Assembly (NCBI GenBank): GCA_949357655.1 | Contig: CASHTG010000015.1 | Location: 1,550,001 to 1,614,000 of the forward strand | Length of the DNA: 64,000 bases | Reading direction: 5' to 3' | From: Parascedosporium putredinis | Lineage: Eukaryota; Ascomycota; Sordariomycetes; Microascales; Microascaceae | Shown here: positions 12,379-24,442 of the stretch, in pieces | Numbering within the stretch: position 1 is the stretch's first letter | Layout of the letters: every line of letters begins with the position of its first letter | Position numbers and translations under genes: made by a program | The notes under the pieces: model-generated | The model's database searches: none | The model's input: the letters and a program-made list of their open reading frames with translations, nothing else | Told to the model about the DNA's origin: nothing

Positions 12379-12996
12379 GGCTCACACCTCACAGGGTACA
12401 CCCACACACAGTTTGGCTTGGTGGATTAGAGCAGAGTGAGTGGTTATCTTGGCCAGCTATGCGGAATGAACCCTTTAAAAATGCTTTAAGATCCTACGGG
12501 CCGCCGAGAAGCCCGCGTCCAAATACGTGGGAACGACGACTCGAAAATGGGCAGCCAGTATCAATTGATTGACGCTCGTGTGCAGGTCGTGACGGTGCCT
12601 CTGCGCTGGATGGGCTCTATATCTTCTATTGTCGTGTGTGGACGGTAGATCGCCGGTTAATCATTTTCGGCCCCACTCACTTGGTTTTCGCCTCGTCTCA
12701 AGACTTTCGTACGTCCTCCGCTGAGCAAGCTTTCTTCAACGCAGCCTTCCCTCGAGACCTCGTTCATTCAGAAGTCTTGCCATCGCTTGAGCTCATCGCC
12801 ATCGATTGTCGTGCTTCCGCAAGAATTCCTTCATCTAGCTGAATAATTTGCGCCATCGCATCATTCCAAGCCAAGGAATAAAGAAATTAAAATACAAAAG
12901 AGTACGAAACTTTTTTCTAACACACAAGCCTCGGGCGACGAGCCGCTCAAGGTCTTGGGGAGATCGATCACAACTCCTCCGCGCCTGGGATCAACC
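12379..12996. promoter_or_regulatory. Shared upstream region of HCNGP and PRP5
   Basis: These 618 bp separate two divergent start codons and must hold both promoters. No coding frame is convincing. Both flanking genes have splicing roles in other eukaryotes, so co-regulation is possible but only inferred. Confidence 0.6.
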
Positions 12997-15900
12997 ATGG
13001 CTCGTCTTAGAGACACCCGCTCACCATCGCCAGGAAGACACCACCGGAAAGATGACGACCGACGCGATAGGGATCGCCGTGATGACGGCGGTAGAGGCTA
13101 CCGCGCCAGGTCGCGCAGCCCTGCAGATGTAAGCCTGCGTTATCCCACGCTCCCCACCCGCGAAAACGCACTGGCTAACGATTACTCGCAGCGTCGGTAC
13201 CGTGAAAGGCGGGACCGAGATCGCGACCACGATTCGTATCGCCGCAGAGACCGATCCCTAGACCGTCGAGATGACGACGCACAACGAGGAAGCCGGAGGG
13301 ACCGTCGAAGGTCGCGTGATCGGTATGCCGACAGGTCGCCGGATAGGCGCCGTCGCGATGATAGGGACTATCGTGGTAGGCGAGACGACTCCAGAGACCG
13401 TGCTCGTAATCGCCGAGATGGCACACCTGACTCCCGGCCTCGCAGCAGGCGTGATGATAGCCGTCAACGGGGCCAGCCCCCAACGACGCCACGATGAGTC
13501 CTGCATCCGCAACAAATGATGTAGGTCTATTTCCCACTCTTGTCCAAAACACTCGTCATAGTACTGGAGTCAATCATGCTAACGTGACCGTGCAGAATGC
13601 CAAGGTTAAGTCCACACAACCACAATCTGAGGCTGACAAGAAGGCCGAAAGGCTCGCCAGACTAGAGGCCTGGAAGAAGAAGAAGGAAAGCAAGGCCGCC
13701 AAAGAAAATGACGCCAACCCTCTACAGACGAGGAAGCTGTTGGCTGAGATGGACGAAAAGGCGAACCGGCCCGCTGCCGCCGTCTCACCCGTTGTTGAGT
13801 CCCCGTCTCTGCCTCTTCTGCCCCAAGGCCAACGTCTGTACCTGCAGATGCATCCCCCGCTACGTCCTTCACAGGCAAATTTGACCCCAAAGCCATTGCA
13901 AAAAGTCTGCATCCGCCTCCGCGTCAAAACACGCCACAGGCTCTGCCCTCGGCTCTATCCCAGTGACAAACGGCACCGCCAAAGCTATGCCGGCCCCGTC
14001 GCCCAAGCCATCCGGCCTCTTGTCAAACCGTGGAAACATGAGTAGCTTCGGCTTCCAGAAGCAGGGGGACAAGCTTGCTAGCAAACGCAAGATCAACTTA
14101 GATGAGGAAGTCGCGTCACAAAGAAAACTAGTCAAGTTGCCCTCGCTTCCTATTGAGGCCGATGACACACCATACGCTGACCAAGATGATGGAGAATCTG
14201 ACGCTGATGATGTGGTTGCGACTGAGGAGGAGGAAGCCGCCGCAGTCCGCGCAGCCCACGAGAAGCGCCTACAGCAAGAAAACCAAGGTGCTGACGAACC
14301 AGCTGATGCTGTCATGGCCGACAGCACCGCGCTTAAGCCTAATGGTGCCGCTGTCGAAGAGTCTGCTGTGGCGGCGGAGCCTGAGGAGCCTCAGGTTACC
14401 GAAGATTCAATGGAGGTGGACAAGGAAGAGGACCTTGATGTCGACCCTCTCGATGCCTTCATGGCGGATCTCCGGACCCAGCCCAAGAAGAATGGGCCGA
14501 CGCGGACAGGCACTGCCAAAAACGCTCCGGAACCCGAAGCATATTATAGTGATGATGATTTCGCCTTTAGGGAGAAGGGCAGCATCAATGCCCTTGCGCA
14601 GCCTATCAAGCGTCGCAAGAACAAGGACTTGCCAACGGTTGATTACAGCAAACTTGACCTTGAGCCCATCCGAAAGAACTTTTGGGTCGAACCGGCCGAA
14701 TTGAGCGCGCTGACGGAGGCCGAGGCAACCGAGCTACGGCTTGAGCTCGACGGCATCAAGGTGTCTGGTAAGGATATACCGCGACCCGTTCAGAAATGGG
14801 CTCAGTGCGGCTTGACTCGCCAAACACTAGATGCCATTGACAATCTTGGCTACGAGAAGCCTACGCCTATTCAGATGCAGGCTTTGCCGGTCATCATGTC
14901 TGGTCGCGATGTTATCGGGGTTGCCAAGACCGGGTCCGGCAAGACAATTGCGTTCTTGCTGCCCATGTTCCGGCATATTAAGGACCAGTCACCCCTCAAG
15001 GATAATGAAGGGCCTATTGGCCTAATCATGACGCCGACAAGAGAATTGGCTGTGCAGATCCACCGTGACTGTAAAGCCTTTTGAAGACCATGGGTTTGCG
15101 CTCAGTTTGCGCCTATGGTGGCGCGCCCATCAGCGAGCAGATTTCGGAACTAAAGCGTGGTGCCGAGATCGTGGTATGCACCCTGGCCGCATGATTGACT
15201 TGCTAGCCGCGAATCAAGGACGAGTAACGAACTTGAGGAGAGTCACGTACGTAGTCCTTGATGAAGCCGACAGAATGTTCGACATGGGCTTTGAGCCTCA
15301 GGTCATGAAGATTTTTGCCAACATGCGACCGGATAAGCAAACTATCCTGTTCTCTGCGACCATGCCTCGTATTATCGATGCCTTGACTAAGAAAGTTTTG
15401 AAGAATCCGGTAGAGATTACCGTAGGAGGTAGGAGCGTTGTGGCCGCAGAAATCACCCAGTTGGTCGAGGTCCGCGATGAAAAATCCAAGTTTCTCCGGT
15501 TGCTCGAGCTTCTTGGTGAGCTCTATGACACGGATGAGGACGCCAGGACATTGATCTTTGTTGAACGTCAGGAAAAGGCAGATGATCTGCTCAAGGAACT
15601 GATGGTCAAGGGATACCCCTGCATGTCAATCCACGGTGGCAAGGATCAGGTGGACCGAGACTCGACCATATCTGATTTCAAGAAGGGAATTGTTCCAATC
15701 CTTATCGCTACCTCCATTGCTGCGCGAGGTCTTGATGTCAAGCAGCTCAAGCTTGTTGTCAATTATGATGCTCCAAACCACTTGGAGGACTATGTCCACC
15801 GTGCCGGTCGAACAGGCCGTGCTGGAAACAAGGGTACTGCCGTCACTTTCGTGACTGAGGAGCAAGAGAACTGCGCGGCGTGCATCGCCAAGGCCCTCGA

Positions 15901-16660
15901 GCAGAGCGGCCAGCCTGTACCCGATCGTATCAAGGAGCTACGGACGGCCTACCGAGACAAGGTTAAGTCTGGGAAGGCGAAAGAGTCGTCCGGTTTTGGT
16001 GGCAAAGGCCTCGACAAGCTTGACCAGGAGCGAGAGGCTGCACGCATGCGCGAGAGAAAGACACACAAGGCCGAGGGCGAGGAGGAAGACTTCAAGGAGG
16101 ACAGCAAGCCCACCGAGGAGGATAAATCCAAATCTGGTGCTAGCATCAAGGCCGCTGTATCGGCTATTGTCTCTCGCGAAGCAGCCAAGGCACAGGCCGA
16201 GGCGGGCACGAATGCCAAAGAAGCCCCCAACTCCAAGGATCCGCTTGACAAGGTTTCGTCTGCTGTCAGCGCGATCAATTCCCGTCTCGGAAAGGCTGGA
16301 CAGCTTCGTACGGGCCAACCCATAGACAACAAGGGACCTGATGCGGGAGCATTCCACGCGACGCTCGAGATCAATGACTTCCCTCAGAAGGCGCGATGGG
16401 CTGTGACCAACCGCACTAACGTTGCCAAGATCCTTGAGGCCACCAGCACATCCATTACCACCAAGGGAACGTTTTACCCGCTTGGCAAGGACCCTCCTCC
16501 GGGCGCTGATCCTAAGCTCTATATTCTCGTGGAAGGAGATACTGAGCTTGTAGTTGCCATGGCTCTTCAGGAGCTCACTAGATTGCTCGAGGAGGGCACG
16601 AGGGCTGCGGAAGATGCCATGAGCCGAGCCCCAGCGTCGGGGAGATATACCGTCACTTAG
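12997..16660 (+). CDS. PRP5: DEAD-box RNA helicase PRP5 (DDX46), five apparent one-base undercalls
   Basis: Prp5 is the ATPase that remodels U2 snRNP during branch-site recognition. Exon 1 (12997-13128) and exon 2 (13192-13520) encode an Arg/Asp/Ser-rich RS-like region. Exon 3 (13596-16660) holds a charged helical stretch, the acidic Prp5 signature VDPLDAFMADL, and the helicase core: Q motif KPTPIQ, Walker A AKTGSGKT, PTRELA, VLDEADRMF, ATSIAARGLD and HRAGRTGR. The C-terminal domain contains FPQKARWAVTNR. The reading frame breaks at C-run 13477-13481, C-run 13821-13824, A-run 13900-13904, T-run 15079-15082 and C-run 15181-15183. Restoring one base at each makes the total exactly 1,177 codons, and the flanking protein is conserved on both sides every time. 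The gene is essential in yeast, so sequencing undercalls are the best explanation. It converges on HSP78. Confidence 0.93.
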
Positions 16661-17114
16661 GCTGCTGCTCATTCTCCTGCCCTCTATATTGCCCCTATTT
16701 TTATTGAAATCCTTTTTCTAGCGAATCGCTTTCCTCGGTCTGGAGTTATCATTAGGTTGGGAAGAGCTTGGCTGGAATGGGTCCTGGCTCTGGTCAATAT
16801 GGCTTGGGTCAATACGGGAGTTTTTATCTTTTCCTTTATTTTTCTCGGCATCTATCTTCTCTTTTCTCTCCTTGTTTGGACAGGACGCTCGCTGTCTCGA
16901 GGACAAAAGGATTAAGGTGTAGCTAGTCTGAATACATATCTTGATGAATTTGGAGATTATTTGTCTGTATGATACAACTTGGGCAAGAAATTAAGGGGTG
17001 AGATGTACATCTAATCGTAGTATAACATGGTTAAGAGCATTAAATCGTGAAAGCGACCTCCTCTAGCTCAGAGATGCCTGCTCTAAAAGTCTTTTGTTCC
17101 ATTCACCAACCCGT
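16661..17114. other. Convergent 3' region between PRP5 and HSP78
   Basis: About 450 bp of relatively AT-rich 3' flank with no gene seen. It probably holds the polyadenylation signals of both genes. Confidence 0.6.
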
Positions 17115-19482
17115 CTAAGCTTTAGCGACCTCCAGTCCAGACTCGTCTGCTTTGATGCTAACCTTGGCAGTATCACCGGTGCGAACTTCTCCCCGGATAA
17201 TCTTATCAGCAAGCCCGTTGCCAATTTCGTTAGTGATGAGCCTGTTGAGTGGCCTAGCACCGAAGCGAGGGTCGTAACCCCTCTTGGCAAGCCAATCCTT
17301 GACGTCATCAGCAACATCAAGGACGATACGCCGGTCATCGAGCCGGGTCTGCAGTTCGCGTAGGCGAATGTCGGCAATCTCCCGGATGGCATTCTCACTA
17401 AGCCTCTTGAAGAGGATGAAAGAGTCTATGCGGTTCAGGAATTCGGGTGGATAGTTGGCGGCGACAACATCCATGACGGCGTTTTTGACTTCGGGAGCGA
17501 CCTCGCCCTCGGGGGTTTCCCGGTACGGATGCAGAGTATTGGCGCCGACTAGAATATCGGCCCCAAGGTTGGAGGTGAGGACGATGATGGTGTTGCGAAA
17601 ATCAACCTTGTGGCCCTGGGCGTCAGTCAGATAACCTTCGTCGAGGACCTGAAGAAGCAGGGCCGAGATATCACGGTGAGCCTTTTCAAATTCGTCAAAG
17701 AGCAGGACAGCGTAAGGCTTCCGACGGACGGCCTCCGTGAGTTGGCCAGCGTCGTCATAGCCTACGTAGCCAGCAGGCGAACCAATGAGACGTGAAATTG
17801 TGTGTTTCTCTTGAAACTCGCTCATGTCGAAACGGACAACGGCCGACTCGGTAGAGAAGAGAAAGCTTGCAAGCTTCTTACACAGCTCAGTCTTGCCGAC
17901 ACCGGTAGGTCCGAGGAAGAAAAAGGATGCAAGCGGGCGATTGTCGCCACTAAGGCCAGCGCGCTGAAGTCGAACCGCGTTCGACACGGCTTTGATGGCA
18001 TCGTCCTGGCCTCGCACAGACTCTCGGAGTGAATCCTCCATCTTGACAAGTTTTTCGATATGGCCTGATGTCAGCTTCGACACAGGAATACCCGTTATCC
18101 GAGACACAACGGCGGCGATGTCGTCGGCTGTGACGGCATCGTGAATGAGTGGCGGCGCCGGCGGCCTTCTCTTCCTCTTTGGGAAGCTTTGCCTCTAGAT
18201 CTGGGATGATGCCAAATCGCAGTTCCGAAGCGCGACCAAAGTTACCACCTCTCTGGGCCTGGTCCAGTTCTATCCGGGCCGAGTCGAGCTCTTCTTGCGT
18301 TTTCTTAACGGCATCAATCTCACCCTTTTCTTTCTCCCACTGCTGGGTTAATTCAGAGACACTCTCTTGCAGTCCTTTCAGATCAGCTTCGAGCTTCTCC
18401 CTCCGCTCACGGCTCGCAATATCCTTTTCCTTCCTCAAACTCTCAAGCTCGATTTGAATTGTCATAATCTTTTGGTCAAGAGCCATGATGTCCTCAGGTT
18501 TGGATTCATGCTGAAGCTTAAGATGACTAGCGGCCTCGTCCATGAGATCAATGGCTTTATCAGGTAAGAAACGGTCGGTAATATATCTGTTCGAGTAAGA
18601 GGCGGCGGCGACAAGAGCGCCATCGGTAATACGCACACCGTGGTGGATCTCATACTTGTCTTTGATACCGCGAAGTATGCTGATAGTGTCTTGGACACTG
18701 GGTTCGTTGACAAGGATGGGCTGGAACCGGCGGGCCAGCGCAGCGTCCTTTTCGATCTGGCGATATTCATTAAGAGTAGTGGCGCCGCAGCACTGAAGCT
18801 CACCGCGAGACAAGGCCGGTTTCAAAAGATTTGAGGCATCTATAGAACCCTCCGCCTTGCCTAGCCCGAGTAGAATATGGAGCTCATCGATAAACAGGAT
18901 AACCTTGCCATCAGACTCCTGGACCTCGGTCAAAATCTTTTTCAGCCTCTCTTCAAAGTCTCCTCGGTATTTGGCACCTGCGATCAAGGAGCCGAGATCA
19001 AGCGCTACCACACGCTTATCCTTGATACTCTCCGGCACATCTCCACGGATGATTCTTGAGGCCAGTCCTTCCAAAATGGCCGTCTTTCCGGTTCCGGCGT
19101 TACCTATGAGCACGGGATTGTTCTTTGTTCGCCGTGATAGGATTTGAATGGTTCGTTGGATCTCGCTGTCTCGACCGATGACAGGATCGAGCTTGCCCGC
19201 CTTGGCCTTCGCAGTGAGGTCCACGCCAAATTCATCAAGAGCGGATTTTTCAGGCTCTCCGCCAAGGTTCATACGGTGGGTACCTCCCGGCGGGTGAGGC
19301 CGTCCATTCGCATAGTTTCGGGTCGAGGAGGCAGGATTAAAATTCGTCAGGGAGCTTGGTATCGCAGTTGGAGGAACACGCAGGGTGTATCGTGGATTCG
19401 GGCTTCGCAGGGCGACACCGAGAGAGCTAAAATGCGGCACTCTCCTCGATGCGCCCGCTAATCGTTGAGTTCGGGCTAGCAT
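17115..19482 (-). CDS. HSP78: Mitochondrial Hsp100/ClpB disaggregase HSP78, one frame break
   Basis: Hsp78 is the AAA+ chaperone of the mitochondrial matrix that works with mtHsp70 to dissolve aggregates. The first 60 or so residues are Arg/Ser/Ala-rich, with few acids, and look like a presequence. There is no Clp N-domain, which is typical of Hsp78. NBD1 has Walker A GNAGTGKTA and Walker B ILFIDELH. A coiled-coil middle domain follows (residues about 330-440). NBD2 has GPTGVGKTELCK, VLLFDEFEKAH and the sensor/C-terminal motif GYDPRFGARPLNR. The gene has no intron. The frame changes once in a GC-rich stretch at about 18150-18166, between PKEEEKAA and LIHDAVTADDIAAVV. There the shift equals one extra or two missing bases. 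The span of 2,368 bp is 789 codons plus one base. Yeast Hsp78 is of similar length (811). Confidence 0.95.
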
Positions 19483-20147
19483 GTCTAGAGCTTAAGATCA
19501 AAGACTGTCGAGCTCGATCGGGGTGGGCTACGAGTGTCACGGGGATGAAAGCATGGGAAAGTCGCGGTTAAGAGTGCAAAATGGAATGCAGGGATATTCA
19601 AGAACTAAAGAAGTTGCAGATATCTAGGGGTAGAGATTCGGAGGCTGTCGCCTAGAAAAAGGAAGAGTTCGGCTGATAGCCGTCTGATAGAATCGTCATG
19701 AACTTTCTAGCAGGTGATAGCAAGAATTTCTGGAGACTTCCAATTGAACCAAGAGGAAGGTCGTGCCACACATTCTGCACTAGCCACGCTGTGGCACAAT
19801 CGTCGCTTCATGCTCAAAAGTGGAATGGCTAAAGTTCGGAAGGTCATACGGAAAATCCTTTTGAAGAAGCCCGTCCCACATCCTCCATTCCGAATAGGGT
19901 TTAGCGTCTAAGGGTTTTCGCAGCTCTTCGCACAAATCGCTGGCCTCCTACTCCACGAGAAAGAATTCCCAGCAACAAGAAATCCGGCGCATACTAACCA
20001 ACCGACACAGGGCTCGGTAACAGGATTCGAATTCTTTTCCTCCTTTTGATTACTTCCTGTTCTTGTTCCTCCTTCCTCCCCATCCCTCCCCTAACCTCAC
20101 GGTTGTGATTTGGAAACCCATCAGTCCACCTCAACAAATCAATCACA
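19483..20147. promoter_or_regulatory. Divergent promoter region HSP78/RPL6
   Basis: These 665 bp lie between the divergent start codons of a stress chaperone and a ribosomal protein gene. They contain two heat-shock-element-like sites close to HSP78 (see 19700-19740). A pyrimidine-rich tract lies about 60-115 bp before the L6 start codon. Confidence 0.65.
19700..19740. promoter_or_regulatory. Candidate heat shock elements upstream of HSP78
   Basis: GAActTTC at 19700-19707 has two correctly spaced HSF half-sites. TTCtgGAGacTTC at 19728-19740 has three half-sites at the canonical 5-bp spacing, with one mismatch (GAG for GAA). They lie about 220-260 bp upstream of the HSP78 start codon. Hsf1 control of HSP78 is known in yeast; here it is inferred. 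Confidence 0.45.
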
Positions 20148-21174
20148 ATGTCGGCCCAGCCTGCGTCCAAGAAGTTCGGCTCGTCGACCCGTTCGGTCCC
20201 TCACGCCTCCCAGAAGGCCCAGAAGTGGTATCCCACCTCTGACGAGCCCCAGAAGAAGCAGGTATGTGGCATCGTGATGTGTTGAATTTTTGTCCTCGCC
20301 ATCGACTTTTTGTCTCTCCGACGTGTTTTGTGGTACACAATTTTTGGCGGGATAGGGCATGGAGGGTCTTCGGTCAAAATTGTCAACTTTCGAAAATGGT
20401 CGACGAGGTCTCGGCGACAGCGGAAACCAGAACTTTACGGGCTCTCGATATCGGTTAGAGCATAGGCCGGCTGTTGAATTAGGATCTTAAGAAACGAAGT
20501 TCTTGCGCGCTGCGGTGGTTGGATGGAACTTGCATCAGCCTCGCTTCTTCGAATCAAGCACAGCTAACGTGTCTCCTCGACTTTCAGGTCCGCAAGGCTC
20601 TCCGCCCCTGGGCCCCCGATCTTCCCTCCAGCCCGGTACCGTCCTCATCCTCCTCGCTGGTCGTTTCAGGGGCAAGCGCGTCGTTCTTCTCAAGGCCCTC
20701 GACCAGGGTGTCCTCCTCGTCACCGGCCCCTTCAAGATCAACGGTGTCCCCCTCCGAAGAGTCAACGCCCGCTACGTCATTTCGACATCCTACAAGGTCG
20801 ATGTTTCCGGCGTAGATGCTAAGAAGATCGAGGAGATCTCCCAACCGAAGTACTTCGTCGGTGAGAAGGAGAAGGAGAAGTCTGGCGAGGATGCTTTCTT
20901 CAAGCAAGGCGAGAAGCCCGTGGTATGTTAACACTGAACGCACCCCGTTTGCTTTTTGCTTTTTTCGAATTTCTAGAAAGGTGTAGTTGGCTAACATGGT
21001 CGTTTCTTTCCGCTGTTATAGAAGAAGGAGGTTAGCAAGAACCGCGTGGAGGACCAGAAGGCTATCGACAAGGCCCTTATCGCCAGCATCAAGAAGGTCG
21101 AGTTCCTTCCCAGCTACCTCGCCGCTTCTTTCTCTCTGCGAAAGGGTGACAAGCCCCACGAGATGAAGTGGTAA
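20148..21174 (+). CDS. RPL6: 60S ribosomal protein L6 (eL6), one undercall
   Basis: This is a structural protein of the large ribosomal subunit. Exons are 20148-20261, 20588-20922 and 21022-21174. The protein has a basic N-terminus (SKKFGSSTRSVPHASQKAQ) and the KOW-like core PGTVLILLAGRFRGKRVVLL. The rest of the body follows with GPFKINGVPLRRVNARYVI, and the C-terminus is SLRKGDKPHEMKW. The frame breaks in exon 2 between VRKALRPWAP and RSSLQPGTV, at the C5 run 20613-20617. One extra C gives 201 codons (200 residues), normal for fungi. A frameshift in this single-copy-looking core ribosomal gene would abolish most of the protein, so it is good evidence that the breaks in this window are technical. 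The start has an A-rich context (ATCACAATG). Confidence 0.95.
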
Positions 21175-21770
21175 ACATACACAACGGTAGTAGGGGAAAA
21201 GGAAACTTTTGTCGATTCTTGGACGCGCGGGTGGATCTTGAAGTGGAAAAGGAGATAACGTTAGAGGGCCGGTTTCGCGAAATGGTCTGGCTCAGCCAAT
21301 TGCATTTGGAAGCTACACGAACGGGCTTTGGTCTCATTATTGGCGTCTGTAGGTAATGAATTTCTACAGTCAACACAAAGATCATAAAAAACTACGCACA
21401 ACAGAAAAAAAACAGGCGACGATTCCCCTTGTATCTTGCATTTGGTACACTAGCGGCTAGTTAAGAGTAGAGGGGTAATGCTCCCTGGCAATCCGTCTTT
21501 TGAACTGCGAAGAGGTCACAATCTACAAGCACGCGTAGTCCAAGTGAAGAAGGGCACATATGTTTCACAAGACGGGAAGGCAAAGATGTAAAGTGTGTCT
21601 ATGCTCTTAGGCGCATCGCGGCCTTGATGATTCGCTATGCGTATGCAACGAATTTGACTCCCACACCCCCGCGAGTCGATTTCAGATACACTCCATTAAA
21701 AACCCTCAGACCCTAGCGTACAGCGCACAAGAGATACAGAAGAGACACTAGCCGGTTGGAAAATGGCGGC
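21175..21770. other. Convergent 3' region between RPL6 and DPP3
   Basis: About 600 bp of 3' flanking sequence for the two converging genes. No gene or RNA feature is seen. Confidence 0.6.
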
Positions 21771-24442
21771 CTAAAGTGCCCTCTCGGCCCAGCTCTCAAT
21801 CATTCCAGCTGGGCTAGCCTCGTAGTGCTTAATGCTCACCTTCCCTGTGGCCTCATCAATGGTCGTGTTGGCCTGGACAAATACCTTTCGGGGTTGTTTG
21901 TTTTGGAGCACAACATTTCGGACCTTATTTCCCCAAAAGTCCACATCGACAGTCGTCATGTCTGTGTAGAACTTGTTACCATTATCCACATCGGCCGTGC
22001 TCTTGTAGATGTGCAACTTTTGCAGATACTTCCCAACAGCATCTCGGCCCGCAGTGAGGATCTTGGACCGGTCCAACTTGATAGTCAGGTCAGAGAGGTC
22101 ATCATTCTTGTACTCGAGCTTACAGAAATCATCGCCCGCTTGGAGGAAGCACTAGCAAGATACAAATGTTAGAAAAAGCGTAGAGAGTGCGAATAAGGGA
22201 GGGTCCCATACCTGAAGAATCGAGAACCGGGCTTGGGAGTGTGCTTGTCCCCACTTCCGGCTCTTGGGATCCCACATTTCGAGTGAAACGAGGCCAGCAC
22301 GCGCCATGGACAGATACGACGCATAGAGCACATCGCCAGCCTCACCATCAAGATCAGTCGATCCATCCCCAAAGCCGAAGATTTTGAGAACCGGGAATTC
22401 GCAGCTCAGATACATGGCAACGAGTTCCGCCCGGCATTCCTAAGCGCACTTGTCAGTCTCTGAATAGTTCGTGAGGAGGCATCCCACCAAAAAAAAAAAA
22501 AAAAAACCCACTTCATAGGACGCGGCGATGCTGCCAAAGACGGAGCCCCAGGTTTGCCCAGGCTTATACCAGGTCGTGACGGGTTTGTCAGTCAACGGGC
22601 TGACAGGGGGCTTGCGTGATCAAAATTGAAAACACCAGGCGAGGTTTCCTGGAGGAGCTTTCCACATCCGTGGCCTAGTTCTATCAGCATCATGCGAAGA
22701 GTCCGAAGGGCCAATGGACCTACCAGTGAGTTCGTGAAGGCCAACTTGCACTTCAAACGATGCATCCCGATACTTCTTGTAGACTTCAAGATCCGAATCA
22801 GCAATGAAGGGTATCTTTTCGTTGGGGGCCTTTGCGCTCAGAACATTGCCAAGTGAGACGTTCTTGAAGCCTTCGGTCTGTCGAATATCATCATAGTTGG
22901 GGCTATACATAATCCAAGTTAGCAGAGTGGTAGGTAGCGCGTATGCAGGGCGCGTGCTAGTAAAAGCGGAATTGCGTACATGTTAATTCCGGCCGGGATT
23001 CCAGATCCTGTAACTCAACGTTAATTACGCCATTCGATTCATCGCTGCGAGAGCAGGCAACCCCTTACCAGCAAAAGTGAGAACCTCGAGAGAGGTGAAG
23101 TCGGGCGACAGGAACGCATCCTTCTCGAAATCCGTACCCCACGGGAGAAGGGGAATCAGGCCAGGGGCGGATGAGACGAGTTCTGAGAAGGCACGAGTGC
23201 GTTCCACTAGACGAATTGTTAGAATGCAGCCGAAGACGCTCCATTTATTTTTGATTCCTTACAATTGACGACTGTGAAGATATATCATATTAGCATCATC
23301 CTCTTGCGAGTAATCATATTTGGATACGGGGACGAACGAACCAGCCGCAAACCCTTCCCATTCACCTCGAATACCAGCCGGATCTCGGTAGGTCTCGATA
23401 AAGCCGATATTGCACTCCACCATGGGACCCTTGTCCCTGATCCAAAACCTCTGGCTGTTCTTGAAATCAAGCAAGGAGCCGCTCTCGAACGATTTGGCGT
23501 AGGCTGTATGCATGTCCGTTTGTGTGGGGTTGTCTCCGTTTTCCGCGGCTTTCTTGATATACTCCGCGATGGCTTTCATCTCCTTGGAGTAGTCGCCGTA
23601 CGTAAGCTTGATGGTCTTCCCTTTCAGAGCTCCATCATCGATGACAAACTCGGTTTCTTGGCCGATGTCCCCACCTTCCGAGGGTACTTGGCTGATAGCA
23701 GATGCGATGAGAAGCTCGAAGTTGCCATCGCCAGTCTTGCGCAGCCTAGTGTTCTCGGGCAGCAGGCCCTTCTTCTCCATCCAGGCCGAGATGGCATCGA
23801 TCTCGGCATTGGCAATGGCGGCGGTCTCTGGGTAGTAAGTAGTCATATGGCCATCTTCCACATAGCCCAGATGCAACAAACCAGGCTTATCAGCACTGAA
23901 GACGGCTCCATTGGTGGCGCTGTAGAACTGGTCGGCCTTGGGAGAGGTGGCAGCCAATGCCTTGAATACGGACTCATCGCACCTAGGGATAAACTTGGAG
24001 TCTCCGAAGCTCTTATAGTTACCATTGTTACCAAGGAACATAGCAGCATAGTCGAGGAAGTCAGTCAAGTCCTTCTCACTGACGCCGGCCTTCTTCGCGA
24101 GGGAAGGCCAGTCGCCAGCGGAGGCTTCATGCAGGCTCAGAATGAAGTCATAGATAGCCTCGGACTCGGGAGAAATCTGCCTCAAAACAATTCGAGTACC
24201 AGCAAATGCAGCCCTGGGAGGTGAAAAAGGTGGGGTAAGCCATGGAGGAAGAGTCTGCGGGGTCAAAACTAACAACGCCGGGGTTGATCGGCGCCGAGAT
24301 GTTCGGAGGCCACTTACTTGCTAATATAGTGAGAATAACGCTTCTGTTTGTCAGCCAAGGGGTTAAAATGCTTCTCGATCTCCAACCGAACGACGCTCGG
24401 AGGGGAATCCGCCAGGTAATGCTTCAGATCCTCGACGTTCAT
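21771..24442 (-). CDS. Dipeptidyl peptidase III, nine exons, one undercall
   Basis: This M49 zinc peptidase removes dipeptides from the N-terminus of short peptides. Exons on the minus strand are 24442-24318, 24213-23342, 23271-23263, 23206-23069, 23007-22980, 22902-22724, 22674-22512, 22439-22212 and 22151-21771. The total, with one added base, is 708 codons, matching the family (about 710). The zinc motif HELTGHGCGKLL is split by a 49-bp intron, and the second conserved site EECRAELVAMYL carries the third zinc ligand. The frame breaks at AA 22612-22613 between NFDHA and KPPVSPLTDKP. The third exon is only nine bases (Val-Val-Asn). An in-frame extension reaches an upstream ATG at 24766, with a basic, Ser/Leu/Arg-rich translation that could be a mitochondrial presequence. 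The start at 24442 (MNVEDLKHYLAD) gives the cytosolic form. Confidence 0.93.
22489..22506 (-). repeat. T18 tract (A18 on +) right after a weak 5' splice site
   Basis: In the sense of DPP3 this U-tract starts a few bases inside the 72-bp intron 22511-22440, directly after the donor GTGGGT. U-rich sequence at this place can help U1 snRNP recruitment through TIA-1/Nam8-type proteins. Confidence 0.7.

Noticed and set aside
23265..24224. A 319-codon plus-strand open frame
   Set aside because: It is antisense to the main DPP III exon and shows no motif of its own.
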